From positions 1 through 45,817 of the forward strand of contig JAAVZI010000055.1 of assembly GCA_022791575.1 (NCBI GenBank): a DNA stretch of 45,817 nt, in the 5' to 3' direction. Shown here piece after piece: positions 15,059 through 24,005 of this stretch. Made by a program: the position numbers and the translations under genes. This stretch comes from Lachnospiraceae bacterium. GTDB taxonomy: Bacteria; Bacillota; Clostridia; Lachnospirales; Lachnospiraceae. How positions within the stretch are numbered: position 1 is the stretch's first letter; each line of letters opens with the position of its first letter. A model generated the notes under the pieces. That model was not told the origin of the DNA and made no database searches. It saw only the letters and a program-made list of their open reading frames with translations.

Positions 15059-18000
15059 CGTATCATACTTTGCTTTCGCCTGCCGAATTGCAGCCTCTGC
15101 CTCACGATATCCGGCTCCACCACCTCTGCGTCCGGCAGGGCAGCAATAGCGTCAGCAACACCCTGAACCCGTTCAATACTCACAAGCAACGCACCTATAC
15201 GGTCGATTTCCGTCTCAATCATTGACCGTTCCGCTTCCGTATAATTTCCAGAATACTCCTGCAGCGCCGTTTCTAAAGCAGCTCTGGCCTGCTCCAATAT
15301 CTCCCGATCTGCCATCTGCACCGTTTCCGTGGAAATGTCTGCGGCCTCCGCCACAATCTCACTGCGAATCGCTGCGTCCGCCTCATCAATCCGCTTCTGC
15401 AGCTTCTGCGCCCGCTCCTGCACCTGCTGCAAAGCCTCTGTTTCCTTCGGCGTCGTATTCTCATCTGGCAGCACCTGCAGTACACTGCTGACAGCATCCC
15501 GATCCGCAGAAGTAACCGTATTTTCTGTCAAATCAGCAATCTCCTGCGCAAGGCTGGCAATACTCTTCATAGTAATTGTCACGCTGCTTTCATTCCCCGC
15601 CTGATCAACCGCCCATACAACATAAGTCTGCTCAACATTTCCCGGAAGCAGCAGCTCTTTCGCCGGCTCATTCAAGAGCTCTCCATTCCGCTCTTTAAGC
15701 ATACGGTCCGAACAAAGCAGCTTTGCACATCGCTCAGCAGTCAATACTCCGTGAATCACATTTGCCATATCTCCCGCCGGCCGCAATTCTTGAACCGCCT
15801 CCCCATTCAGTGTCACCTGCGCCAGATTCCGCTCCGCAACCGTCACCTTCTGCGTTGTATAATAGATCCGATTCTCCTCCGCGCCCGCAAACTTCGGCGC
15901 CGTCAAATCAAACTCCGCGCCGTCCGTTCCAAAATACGCCCGATTACCAGCCCAGTCCACAGCCCGGCCATAGACAACTAAGCGCCTGCCATCCTCCGGC
16001 TCAATCAAAAACTGCCCCGAAGACAGCGGAATCCACTCCTGCACCTGCTCCAGCTGCGCCTCACTTAAAACCGTCTCCGAACAATAATAAGAAATATCAC
16101 TTATACCACTCAGCGAATCCGCTGCTGCCAGCCGAACCTCCAGCGGCCGGTTGAACATATGTTCGATTTTTGCTGAACCAATTTCCTGCAGCGCCGATTC
16201 CCCATTAAATGCCGCCTCAAATGTATCTGGTTTCGTGCGGTCAATCTTATAATTCTCCTCCGCTGCCAAAGAAATGCGCCCATTTTCCAGATCTTTCACA
16301 TAAAATGCAAGCGTCCCCTGCGCCGTTTCCTCACTGCGCGTCAAGCTTGACGCCCACTCGCCCTCAGCCGTATTGCTCTCCGACAACAGATATCCATCCT
16401 TAGCAGTCACTATAAAATCCGTATTCCGCCAGCCCTGCTCATTTCCCGCAGCCGCGGTATATTCCCTGCCATTTTGCGGCGCAAACTCATTAATAATAGA
16501 AAATGTACCGCTTCCATTTACCACATACCGCCCGCCTTCACGGTCGGTAATCGTAACCCTTGCCGTGCCCGTCTGCACATTGTCCGCATAGCTGACCGCA
16601 TACTCACTGGCCGGAATCACCGTATCGCCGTCCCGCACAATCACCTCCGGCTCCTTGGCCATCCCATCATAATGAAAGACGCCAGGCACCTCAACCGCCG
16701 GATTCGTCACTTCTTTTGGCAGCCCAACCGTAACCGTACATTCATACGTCACAATCCTGCCATTTTGCAGCCACAGTTTCATATAGAACATATGTTCTCC
16801 AATTTCCAGCCCCTCGATATAAGAAGCTGGCAGTGTAACCTGGTAAATGCTGCCGCTGTCCGCCACGGTACACAAATCCGTAATCTCCTTACGAGGATTC
16901 ACGCTTTGATCAAACACCCGCAGAAAATTCACGTCCACACCCTCAAATACAAACGCGATATCCTCCTCCGCCCCGCGGACTGCCGTAAACTGCTGCTCCT
17001 GTGGCATACCGATAATCAGGAGATCCGCTGTATAAACATGCTCTTTTCCATTTAAACGGCGCAGTACCTGCACGCCGGCCGTTCCCAGCCCATCCACGTA
17101 TAGTCGATCTCCCTCAATACGCGCCTGCCGAGCCGTCGTCTTTTCCGGAATCAGCGTATACTCCACCGTCGGAACCGTCTCCCGGTGCTCCAGCATGTTA
17201 CAAGAATTCGTATAATTCGGATCACATGCAACCGCATCCTCCAGCAAAAAGGAAGCCGTCGCTTCTCCGGTTGGGTATGAAACAATCGTATGCTTTAACG
17301 TAGACGGAACCAGTGTGCAGGTACACAGTTTTGACGCCTGATCTGTATACCAGACCTTTCCCCACCATTGGTTCCAGCTGTGCAATATGCTGTTTGTTCT
17401 CAGCCCATATCCCTCTCGGCCAGACACAAAGGTACCATCCGCCACTTCATTTTCCGTTTCCACAATACCCGCATCCGGCATTTCCGGTATTGATTCCCCA
17501 TCCTTAGAAAGCCATTGAAGCCGCGCCTGCCCCTCAATCGAAGCCCCCTCAAAGCAAATGCTTTCTTGATTCGACGAGCGGATCAGCAGTGGATCATTGA
17601 CAAAGACCGTATCCGGCATATTCGAACGCTGGAGGCCCACCACCCGCAGGGCGCCGCCGTCAACCGTCAGTTTATCCGTTACCGATATCAAACCGCGCTC
17701 TTCATTCCAGAGTGAAGCGTCCACATAGTTTACATAACTATCCTTAAAAATAATCTCCTGAAACTGGTTTTTATTAAAAAATGGATACGAAAGCACCGGA
17801 TTTTCTGCATTCTCCAAACCTGCCAGATTCGTTAAGGCCTGATACGCCCCCCAGTTATTTCCATCCGCCCCACAGTTTTGTAGAATTAGCCGACTGTCCG
17901 TGGTCTTGGCAAGCACACCCTCAGCAATATGGGAATTGCGTGCCCATGCACGGTCAAATGTAAGCGACAACTCCCCGGCAATTGCACCCCCAAGAGACAG

Positions 18001-19341
18001 ATAGTTTAATTCACCGTTGCGGATTGTAACGTCCACATTTCCAAGCGTATGATCCGGGTGCAGGGAATCGCCGATCAAAGCCGTTGTATGCTTCATCTGC
18101 TCCCCCTCGATTGTCAAATCCAGTTCCCCGGTCAACACACTCTGCGTGCTCTCCTCGGAACATGCAAGAACATACTCTAGCGAGCCGCCTGTCAGCTTCA
18201 CTGACGCGCTGCCCACAACAGCCGCCGTATCATTGAAGCCTGCCCCAGAAGCACATACCTTAAAAATACTGCCGCCATTGACCGTAATCGAAGCCCTGCC
18301 GGAAACGATAGACTGCTCCTCGCCACCGCCATAGACAGTGCTGTTGCTGATATCTCCGTTATGGATCGTAAGATTGCTGTCCTTGACCTTAGCGCCCCTC
18401 CAAGCGCCGCCGCCATAGATATTGTGGCTAAATTCGCCGCCATTCACAACAATATTGGTGCTGCCGGCCACCTCGGTTACGGCAGAATCGTCATATCCCG
18501 CGCCGCCGCCGTAAACCCAGCCCGTAATCCGTGCTCCGTCCTCAAAGACCAAACTGGTGTTTCCCTCAACAGTCCCGGAAACCTCATTTCCGCCAAAAAT
18601 GCTGTGAACCGTTCCGCCGCTGACCAAAATATTGGTGCTGCCATGAACCGTTCCCATATAATTTCCGCCATAGAGCGCATAATCTCCCATAGTACCGCCC
18701 GTGACTTCGACCTGCGTATCTCCATTAATTTCCCCGAACCGGCTGCCGGCAAAAACATACCGCATATTGCCTCCGTCAATCCGAATATGGGTATTGCCCG
18801 TCAGAGTTCCCGAATCATTTCCACCATAGAGCAGCCACAGAGTCGGGCTGCCGTTATCGGAAGCCCCGGTCATCGTAATGCTGGTAGACATCGCCTGACT
18901 GCCGTCCTTAGCGCCGCCAAACAGGGTTGAATTCGTCAGAAAATACCCCCTATCCGTATTATAGTATATGCCGGACCCATCCCGCAGGCCATCCCCCTGA
19001 AGGGCAGTAAGCTCTTCGCCTGCGTCCGCAGTTCCATTTTCATTCTCGTCCACATATATTTTCGCATAACCCGCTGTTTCCGATGCCACAAGAATTAACG
19101 GCATACCATTGGCATAGATGGTATGGACATAATCTGCACTTGTCTCATAGGTTACCTTGTCCTTGGAAATAGAACTATTTTTGGCAGCGTCGGCTGTCTG
19201 CCCGTTCTGCGCCTGCCCAAGCGCTGTCTGACCGCTTTCCTCCGCCTGCACGCTGCCAGACAGAGTACGGCCAGGCAGGAGGCAGGCTGTCATAGTAAAC
19301 AGCAGAAGCAGGCTGGTAAGCTTCTTTGATTGTTTCGTCAT
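14986..19341 (-). CDS. Large secreted surface protein, N-terminal part (frameshifted near 15110)
   Basis: Start at 19341 follows AGAAAGG; an in-frame codon at 19395 is less likely. Residues 1-33 form a signal peptide ending SVQA. Residues ~100-470 are many short strands with recurring GGxVxxIYGGG and TxIxVNGG turns, which suggests a right-handed beta-helix. Ig-like domains follow (YDGMAKEPEVIVRDGDTVIP; TKPDTFEAAFNG; DWAGNRAYFG), then a helical FIVAR-like stretch (ADREILEQARAALETALQEY). The frame is lost near 15110: the last ~40 residues are Arg-rich and foreign to the protein, while the proper continuation lies one frame over. A role in binding host glycans or matrix is inference. Confidence 0.85.
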   Translation of the reverse strand: MTKQSKKLTSLLLLFTMTACLLPGRTLSGSVQAEESGQTALGQAQNGQTADAAKNSSISKDKVTYETSADYVHTIYANGMPLILVASETAGYAKIYVDENENGTADAGEELTALQGDGLRDGSGIYYNTDRGYFLTNSTLFGGAKDGSQAMSTSITMTGASDNGSPTLWLLYGGNDSGTLTGNTHIRIDGGNMRYVFAGSRFGEINGDTQVEVTGGTMGDYALYGGNYMGTVHGSTNILVSGGTVHSIFGGNEVSGTVEGNTSLVFEDGARITGWVYGGGAGYDDSAVTEVAGSTNIVVNGGEFSHNIYGGGAWRGAKVKDSNLTIHNGDISNSTVYGGGEEQSIVSGRASITVNGGSIFKVCASGAGFNDTAAVVGSASVKLTGGSLEYVLACSEESTQSVLTGELDLTIEGEQMKHTTALIGDSLHPDHTLGNVDVTIRNGELNYLSLGGAIAGELSLTFDRAWARNSHIAEGVLAKTTDSRLILQNCGADGNNWGAYQALTNLAGLENAENPVLSYPFFNKNQFQEIIFKDSYVNYVDASLWNEERGLISVTDKLTVDGGALRVVGLQRSNMPDTVFVNDPLLIRSSNQESICFEGASIEGQARLQWLSKDGESIPEMPDAGIVETENEVADGTFVSGREGYGLRTNSILHSWNQWWGKVWYTDQASKLCTCTLVPSTLKHTIVSYPTGEATASFLLEDAVACDPNYTNSCNMLEHRETVPTVEYTLIPEKTTARQARIEGDRLYVDGLGTAGVQVLRRLNGKEHVYTADLLIIGMPQEQQFTAVRGAEEDIAFVFEGVDVNFLRVFDQSVNPRKEITDLCTVADSGSIYQVTLPASYIEGLEIGEHMFYMKLWLQNGRIVTYECTVTVGLPKEVTNPAVEVPGVFHYDGMAKEPEVIVRDGDTVIPASEYAVSYADNVQTGTARVTITDREGGRYVVNGSGTFSIINEFAPQNGREYTAAAGNEQGWRNTDFIVTAKDGYLLSESNTAEGEWASSLTRSEETAQGTLAFYVKDLENGRISLAAEENYKIDRTKPDTFEAAFNGESALQEIGSAKIEHMFNRPLEVRLAAADSLSGISDISYYCSETVLSEAQLEQVQEWIPLSSGQFLIEPEDGRRLVVYGRAVDWAGNRAYFGTDGAEFDLTAPKFAGAEENRIYYTTQKVTVAERNLAQVTLNGEAVQELRPAGDMANVIHGVLTAERCAKLLCSDRMLKERNGELLNEPAKELLLPGNVEQTYVVWAVDQAGNESSVTITMKSIASLAQEIADLTENTVTSADRDAVSSVLQVLPDENTTPKETEALQQVQERAQKLQKRIDEADAAIRSEIVAEAADISTETVQMADREILEQARAALETALQEYSGNYTEAERSMIETEIDRIGALLVSIERVQGVADAIAALPDAEVVEPDIVRQRLQFGRRKQSMIRCLHMSSRWLRLRRWRSSTVCYRL

Positions 19342-19395
19342 AGTATTCGTTCCTTTCTTTACTCGTACACTGACCATCAATCCGTCGGTCAGCAC

Positions 19396-19885
19396 ACTTC
19401 CATTTCATGTACTAGTGTCATATGCCATCAACGTCTCTACGCTCAGGCGGAATCGATTTTACGCAAGCTCATCGCCCTGCCAATCGTATCCAATCACATT
19501 TACACAAATATATTAAAATTATATACGAAAAAAGACCCGCATGACAACTGACGTAACTTAAGCGGTCAATTTCTGACTCGAACGGTCAGAAAATCGAACT
19601 TCGTTCATTAACAAAAATCATCCTAAGAAACACGAAACAGTTAACAGAAAAAAGCGCCCTGGAAAATAAGATACTCGTTGTTATCTAATTTAAACAGAAG
19701 CAAATCAGGCTCTGTTGGAAATGATTTTATCTGCAATTTCTTCCAATCCAGTTTTGCAGCTCAGCCCCCTACTCGTTACTGGACAAGTTTTCTTTTTTGT
19801 GTTATTTTATTAAAATACAAAATAGCAAATGTTTTTTTAGAACGAACAAAATGCAGCTGAACGTTTAAGGAATCTAAGCGAAATT
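19396..19885. other. Intergenic region between the surface protein and the LytTR system
   Basis: Nearly 500 bp with no convincing gene. An inverted repeat TTTCTGAC / GTCAGAAA occupies 19570-19592, and the direct repeats AGCGGTCA (19561) and AACGGTCA (19581) are 20 bp apart, close to the two-turn spacing used by LytTR regulators. ACAGTTAAC (19637-19645) resembles an AgrA half-site but has no partner. Any of these could be a target of the neighbouring LytTR regulator; all are unproven. Confidence 0.35.
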
Positions 19886-19981
19886 ATGAAATGCGTCACC
19901 TGCCTGAAGGTTAGCGGACGGTTTCATTACCCCTTCCCCAATTGGTGGAAGGTATTATATATTTTGGGAGGAACTTTATGA
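19886..19981 (+). CDS. Possible 31-residue peptide overlapping the LytTR regulator start
   Basis: The ORF starts MKCVTCLKVSG and ends ILGGTL; its TGA overlaps the regulator's ATG (ATGA). That overlap would allow translational coupling, and a Cys-containing peptide beside a GHKL sensor recalls signal peptides. The ribosome site is poor, however. An imperfect palindrome (CCTTCC ... GGAAGG, 19931-19951) lies within it. It may be chance. Confidence 0.25.
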   Translation: MKCVTCLKVSGRFHYPFPNWWKVLYILGGTL

Positions 19982-20724
19982 AAATTGCTCTTGTGGATGA
20001 TGAACAGGAAGAACTGAACCATGTTATGAAATTACTGAAAAGCCAGCTGGATTTTGCTGAACATACTCTGAAAATTGATACGTTCTCCAGCGGAACGGCC
20101 TTTCTGGAAGCTTGGGCGCCGGGCAGCTATGATTTGTTGATTCTGGACATTTACATGGACCGAACCGACGGCATTGCGGTTGCCCGCCGGGTCCGCGAAA
20201 CAGATTCGAACGTACGTTTGGTTTTTTGTACATCCAGCAATGCGTTTGCAAGCGAGAGTTATGAAGTTCGGGCTCACTATTATCTATGCAAACCTGTGAC
20301 GCAGCAAGGGATTGCCGCCATGCTGGAGCGGATGAATCTGGCTGCATACGAACGGGAACGGCTGCTTACGCTACCAGACGGACAGAAGGTGATTCTACAC
20401 AATATTATGTATACCGAGTATTTTAATCACATTGTAACGATTCATAACCAAAAAGGCGCGGCAGTTGAGATACGTATTTCCCAAAAGGAAATGGAGCGGC
20501 TGCTCTGCAAATATCCTTCTTTTTGCTGCTGTTCGCGGGGGATCATCGTGAATTTTCACGCCGTACAAAAATACAGCGCCGATACGTTCTGGCTGAGCAG
20601 CGGGCAGACAATTCCCATCAGCCGACGGCGGTCGAAAGAAGTCATAGACGCCTATACCCATTTCCTATTTGAAAAAATGCGAGCGGAGGTCAAGAATTAT
20701 GCCACCCTTTTACCGAATTGCTGA
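19978..20724 (+). CDS. LytTR family response regulator (AgrA/LytR-like)
   Basis: 248 residues. The receiver domain (1-~125) has acidic LVDDEQEE, the phosphoacceptor in LLILDIYMD near 53, and Lys in CKPVTQQG. The C-terminal LytTR DNA-binding domain (~140-240) includes YTEYFNHIVTIHN, KEMERLL and FCCCSRGIIVNFHAVQ. It works with the GHKL kinase encoded next; the two genes overlap by 26 bp. Start at 19978 with GGGAGG upstream; the longer frame from 19942 lacks a ribosome site. The divergent surface-protein gene is a plausible target. Confidence 0.92.
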   Translation: MKIALVDDEQEELNHVMKLLKSQLDFAEHTLKIDTFSSGTAFLEAWAPGSYDLLILDIYMDRTDGIAVARRVRETDSNVRLVFCTSSNAFASESYEVRAHYYLCKPVTQQGIAAMLERMNLAAYERERLLTLPDGQKVILHNIMYTEYFNHIVTIHNQKGAAVEIRISQKEMERLLCKYPSFCCCSRGIIVNFHAVQKYSADTFWLSSGQTIPISRRRSKEVIDAYTHFLFEKMRAEVKNYATLLPNC

Positions 20725-22033
20725 GATATGCTGTTATGCCATACTCAATTTCCTGCCGTACCTGGCAGCGGCGCTCTATCCGTTTCGGCACAAACTGCGC
20801 TTTTCTAAGCCGATAATGCTGATGTTTGTGCTGCTGATCACGCTGTTTCAAATTGCACTGGGACTTTGCTCTGCTTTTCTTCCGCATGTTAACCGGATGC
20901 TGATTAATACGTCAAGTACATTAATTTACTTTTTATTTTACTTCTGGGCAGTGCGGGCGCATTTCGGGAAAACGCTATTTACCCTGCTGATGCTTTCTAA
21001 TATTGCCAACTTTGTCGTTGTCAGTTCCAAATGCCTGGAAGGGTATTTATTTCCGGCACTGGCCCGGCAGCCGTACCGCTGGTCTTATTCGCTTGTGATG
21101 GCAGCCGTTCAGATTGCGATTCTGATACCGCTTTTCGTCTACATACGCAGAATCTATGCCCACGCCATAGAAAAAGAAACCAATCCAGCGGCTTGGCGTT
21201 ATCTATGGCTGATTCCGGCGACTTTCTATCTTCTGTGGAGTTACCATTTATTCGGAAATGAAAAGAGCGGTACAGAAATGGCACTGCAGCCGGAACATAC
21301 AATCTTTCTATGGTTTATCAACCTGGGTGCATTTTTGATTTACTATATGGTGGTCTGCCTGATTAACGAACATGACCACAACCATACGTTAGAGACCCAG
21401 AATCACCTGCTCTATCTGCAGGCTGTCCAGTATGAACATTTAAAGAACCGCATTGCCGAAACGCAGCGGGCCAGGCACGACCTGCGCCACCATACGGCGG
21501 TGATGGCGGGCTTCTTAGACGCCGGGGAGCTTGATAAGCTTGCTGCCTATCTCGACAGCTACCGCAAATCCCTGCCGGCTGATGGTTCCATTCAGTATTG
21601 TAAAAATTCCGTGATTAACCTGCTGCTGCTTTATTTTGCCCAGCAGGCCAGGGAACGGGAGATTGCCTTTGACGTTCATATGGACATTCCCGATGAACTG
21701 AACATTGCCGAGAACGACCTTTCCGTTGTACTGGGGAATCTTCTGGAAAATGCACTGGAGGCCTGTACACAACAGATGCGCGGCCTACGCCGGATTACAA
21801 TCTGCGGGAAAGCGAACGGCAGTACACTGCTTCTGACAATTGACAATACCTATGAACAGGAAATTCTGCGCGATGCAAATGGAGCCTATCTGTCTACCAA
21901 ACATAAAGGCGTAGGACTGGGGCTGGAATCGGTGCGTCAGATCGCCCTGCGGTATGATGGGGTGTTCCAGGCGGAGCAGAAGGATGGGGTGTTTTTGGCA
22001 TCGGTTTTGTTGAATTATGAAAGAATTTGTTAA
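20699..22033 (+). CDS. GHKL sensor histidine kinase (AgrC-like)
   Basis: 444 residues. The first ~210 contain about six hydrophobic segments, as in AgrC-type peptide sensors. A coiled linker then leads to the His-box QRARHDLRHHTAVMAGFL. The ATP-binding part has the N-box VLGNLLENALEAC and G-box GVGLGLESVRQIA; there is no separate classical HisKA domain. Start at 20699 follows GGAGGT; the ATG at 20669 is out of reach of that site. No agrB or clear agrD-like precursor lies next to it, so the ligand is unknown. Confidence 0.92.
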   Translation: MPPFYRIAEICCYAILNFLPYLAAALYPFRHKLRFSKPIMLMFVLLITLFQIALGLCSAFLPHVNRMLINTSSTLIYFLFYFWAVRAHFGKTLFTLLMLSNIANFVVVSSKCLEGYLFPALARQPYRWSYSLVMAAVQIAILIPLFVYIRRIYAHAIEKETNPAAWRYLWLIPATFYLLWSYHLFGNEKSGTEMALQPEHTIFLWFINLGAFLIYYMVVCLINEHDHNHTLETQNHLLYLQAVQYEHLKNRIAETQRARHDLRHHTAVMAGFLDAGELDKLAAYLDSYRKSLPADGSIQYCKNSVINLLLLYFAQQAREREIAFDVHMDIPDELNIAENDLSVVLGNLLENALEACTQQMRGLRRITICGKANGSTLLLTIDNTYEQEILRDANGAYLSTKHKGVGLGLESVRQIALRYDGVFQAEQKDGVFLASVLLNYERIC

Positions 22034-22104
22034 ATATACCCGTTTGCTAAATAAATAAAAGAACTTCAACAAAATATACGATCCTATCTGTAGAAACATA
22101 TAAT

Positions 22105-22143
22105 AGGTAATTGCGAAAGTCGTATTCCAGGCGACGAGTTTGA
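22105..22143 (+). repeat. Dispersed element, copy E (left half only)
   Basis: TAGGTAATTGCGAAAGTC, a short spacer, then GCGACGAGTTTG: the left end and shoulder of copies B and C. Similarity stops at GAGTTTG, where the variable stem should begin, and an IS3-type transposase fragment follows directly. Confidence 0.75.
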
Positions 22144-22279
22144 AGCTTCTGCTTTCCAGCGTGCAGGCATTTTGGGATGAACATTATTTACCGAAGCAAT
22201 TTCATTCAATAGGCGTTCTCCACGGAATACTTTCATCACAAATTTTGCCTTGAATTCAGGCAAATAAGTTTTCGTATAT
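22141..22279 (-). pseudogene. IS3-family transposase OrfA remnant
   Basis: The minus frame starting at 22279 reads YTKTYLPEFKAKFVMKVF, then GERLLNEIASVNNVHP and ARWKAEA. That is the helix-turn-helix of IS3/IS150-type OrfA (usual pattern: EFKAKVVLE ... LNEIA ... VHPNQL ... RWKKE). A stop lies just upstream, and the 3' side runs into repeat E. No OrfB and no clear insertion-sequence ends are visible. Confidence 0.7.
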
Positions 22280-22481
22280 GGTCACTTAATAAAATAATAT
22301 GTGTGACCTAGCAATAAACTATTGAAAAATTTGTCTGAATTCTACGGAGCATTATATAAACATGACTTTGTATAGTTAATCTTTTATCCGCCTGGAAAAT
22401 CTTAAGAATAATTCATGTCATTTAACATCTTGTTAAAATACGATTGTTCATTTTTGCTGAGTGTAGTGGGTTTAAAAAACA
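22280..22481. other. Gap between the IS3 remnant and the purA terminator
   Basis: About 200 bp of A/T-rich sequence with no ORF carrying a ribosome site and no clear insertion-sequence terminal repeat. It is probably leftover mobile-element sequence. Confidence 0.3.
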
Positions 22482-22528
22482 CTCAGGGCTTACCAGCCCT
22501 TTTTCAAGTAAAACTGGTAAGCCCTGAG
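22482..22528 (-). terminator. purA terminator
   Basis: 15-bp perfect arms (22482-22496 and 22514-22528, CTCAGGGCTTACCAG and its complement). On the minus strand the stem is followed by TGTTTTTT. It lies 65 bp beyond the purA stop. Confidence 0.85.
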
Positions 22529-22593
22529 CAAAGAATCTATTGCCTTTTAATAAAATAGATTCTACCATATCTCTTTCTTACTATGTTCCGTTA

Positions 22594-23868
22594 CTACCTA
22601 TATATAATATCTTCTCTGCTGGGTCCATTCGATATCATTGTAATTGGGAAGCCTATTTCTTTTTCCACAAACTCAATATAGTTCCTGCAATTTTCAGGCA
22701 GATCCTCATATTTCTTAATATCCCTAATATCGCAGTTCCAGCCTGGAAGCGTCTTTAATACCGGTTTTGCCTGATCCAGCTTAACCGTAGTCGGAAACTC
22801 GGTTGTTACCTCTCCATCAATTTCATAACCGACACAAACCGGGATTTCGGAAAGATACCCCAGTACATCTAATACCGTAAATGCCACGTCCGTTGTACCC
22901 TGCATGCGGCAGCCGTATTTGGAGGCTACGCAGTCAAACCAGCCCATACGCCTTGGCCGCCCGGTAGTTGCGCCATATTCGCCGCCGTCACCGCCACGCT
23001 TTCGAAGCTCTTCGGCCTCATCGCCAAAGATTTCACTGACAAAAGCTCCTGCACCAACTGCACTGGAATATGCCTTGCAGACTGTGATAATCTTTTTGAT
23101 TTCATATGGCGGAATCCCTGCACCAATCGCACCATAGGCTGCAAGTGTAGAGGATGAAGTTACCATTGGATAAATTCCATGATCTGGATCTTTTAAAGAA
23201 CCTAACTGGCCCTCCAGAAGAATTTCTTTTCCCTCCTTAATAGCGTTCCAAAGATACAAAGAAACATCACACACATAAGGCTCTACCATTTTCCTGTATT
23301 CCATCAGTTCATGAAAAATCTCTTCTGGTTTTAACAGAGGCTTCTTATATAAATGTTCTAATGTTACATTTTTGGTCTCACAGATTCGCTCAACTTTGTC
23401 CTTTAACGTATCTTCGTCAAAGAGCTCACTGACCTGGAAACCGATTTTTGCATATTTATCTGAATAAAAAGGAGCAATGCCAGACTTGGTTGAGCCAAAT
23501 GAATTCTTTCCTAAACGCTCTTCCTCGTACTGGTCAAATAAAATATGATAAGATATAACCATCTGTGCACGGTCAGACACTAAAATCTTAGGCTGCGGCA
23601 CCCCCTTGTCGACAATGGACTGGATTTCGTTAAAAAGCACTGGTACATTCAATGCCACGCCATTTCCAATTATACTTGTCGTATGACCATAGAACACTCC
23701 TGATGGAAGTGTATGGAGGGCAAATTTGCCATAATCATTGACAATGGTATGACCTGCATTTGCACCGCCCTGAAAACGCACGATAATATCAGCGGACTGT
23801 GCGAGCATGTCTGTAATCTTGCCCTTGCCTTCATCTCCCCAGTTTGCACCAACAACTGCCTTTACCAT
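22594..23868 (-). CDS. purA: Adenylosuccinate synthetase
   Basis: Converts IMP, aspartate and GTP to adenylosuccinate, the first step from IMP to AMP. It has 424 residues, the normal length. The P-loop-like GDEGKGK lies at residues 11-17, FQGGANAGHTIV at about 32-43, then GSTKSGIAPFYSDKY and TTGRPRRMGWFD, and it ends GPSREDIIYR, all family hallmarks. ATG 23868 has AGGAGGT upstream. It is monocistronic here, with its own terminator, and apart from purB and purF. Confidence 0.97.
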   Translation of the reverse strand: MVKAVVGANWGDEGKGKITDMLAQSADIIVRFQGGANAGHTIVNDYGKFALHTLPSGVFYGHTTSIIGNGVALNVPVLFNEIQSIVDKGVPQPKILVSDRAQMVISYHILFDQYEEERLGKNSFGSTKSGIAPFYSDKYAKIGFQVSELFDEDTLKDKVERICETKNVTLEHLYKKPLLKPEEIFHELMEYRKMVEPYVCDVSLYLWNAIKEGKEILLEGQLGSLKDPDHGIYPMVTSSSTLAAYGAIGAGIPPYEIKKIITVCKAYSSAVGAGAFVSEIFGDEAEELRKRGGDGGEYGATTGRPRRMGWFDCVASKYGCRMQGTTDVAFTVLDVLGYLSEIPVCVGYEIDGEVTTEFPTTVKLDQAKPVLKTLPGWNCDIRDIKKYEDLPENCRNYIEFVEKEIGFPITMISNGPSREDIIYR

Positions 23869-23944
23869 TCTTTGTACCTCCTAATCGCAAGTATGACTTT
23901 TTCAGTTCCACCGGTGCCCGGAATCACCGAACACCGACTCTTCT

Positions 23945-23953
23945 ATTGTATCA
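23945..23953 (-). promoter_or_regulatory. purA extended -10 promoter
   Basis: TGATACAAT on the minus strand, 77 bp upstream of purA. The -35 region is poor. The leader can fold a small GGTG / CACC hairpin around 23907-23922; its role is unknown. Confidence 0.5.
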
Positions 23954-24005
23954 TAAAAATTTCCCAAAAGAAATAGTTTTTTACATAATTTTTACAAGAT
24001 TAGGC

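Noticed and set aside
19978-22033. A complete agr quorum-sensing locus
   Set aside because: Only regulator and kinase are present; no AgrB-like protease and no convincing AgrD precursor were found.
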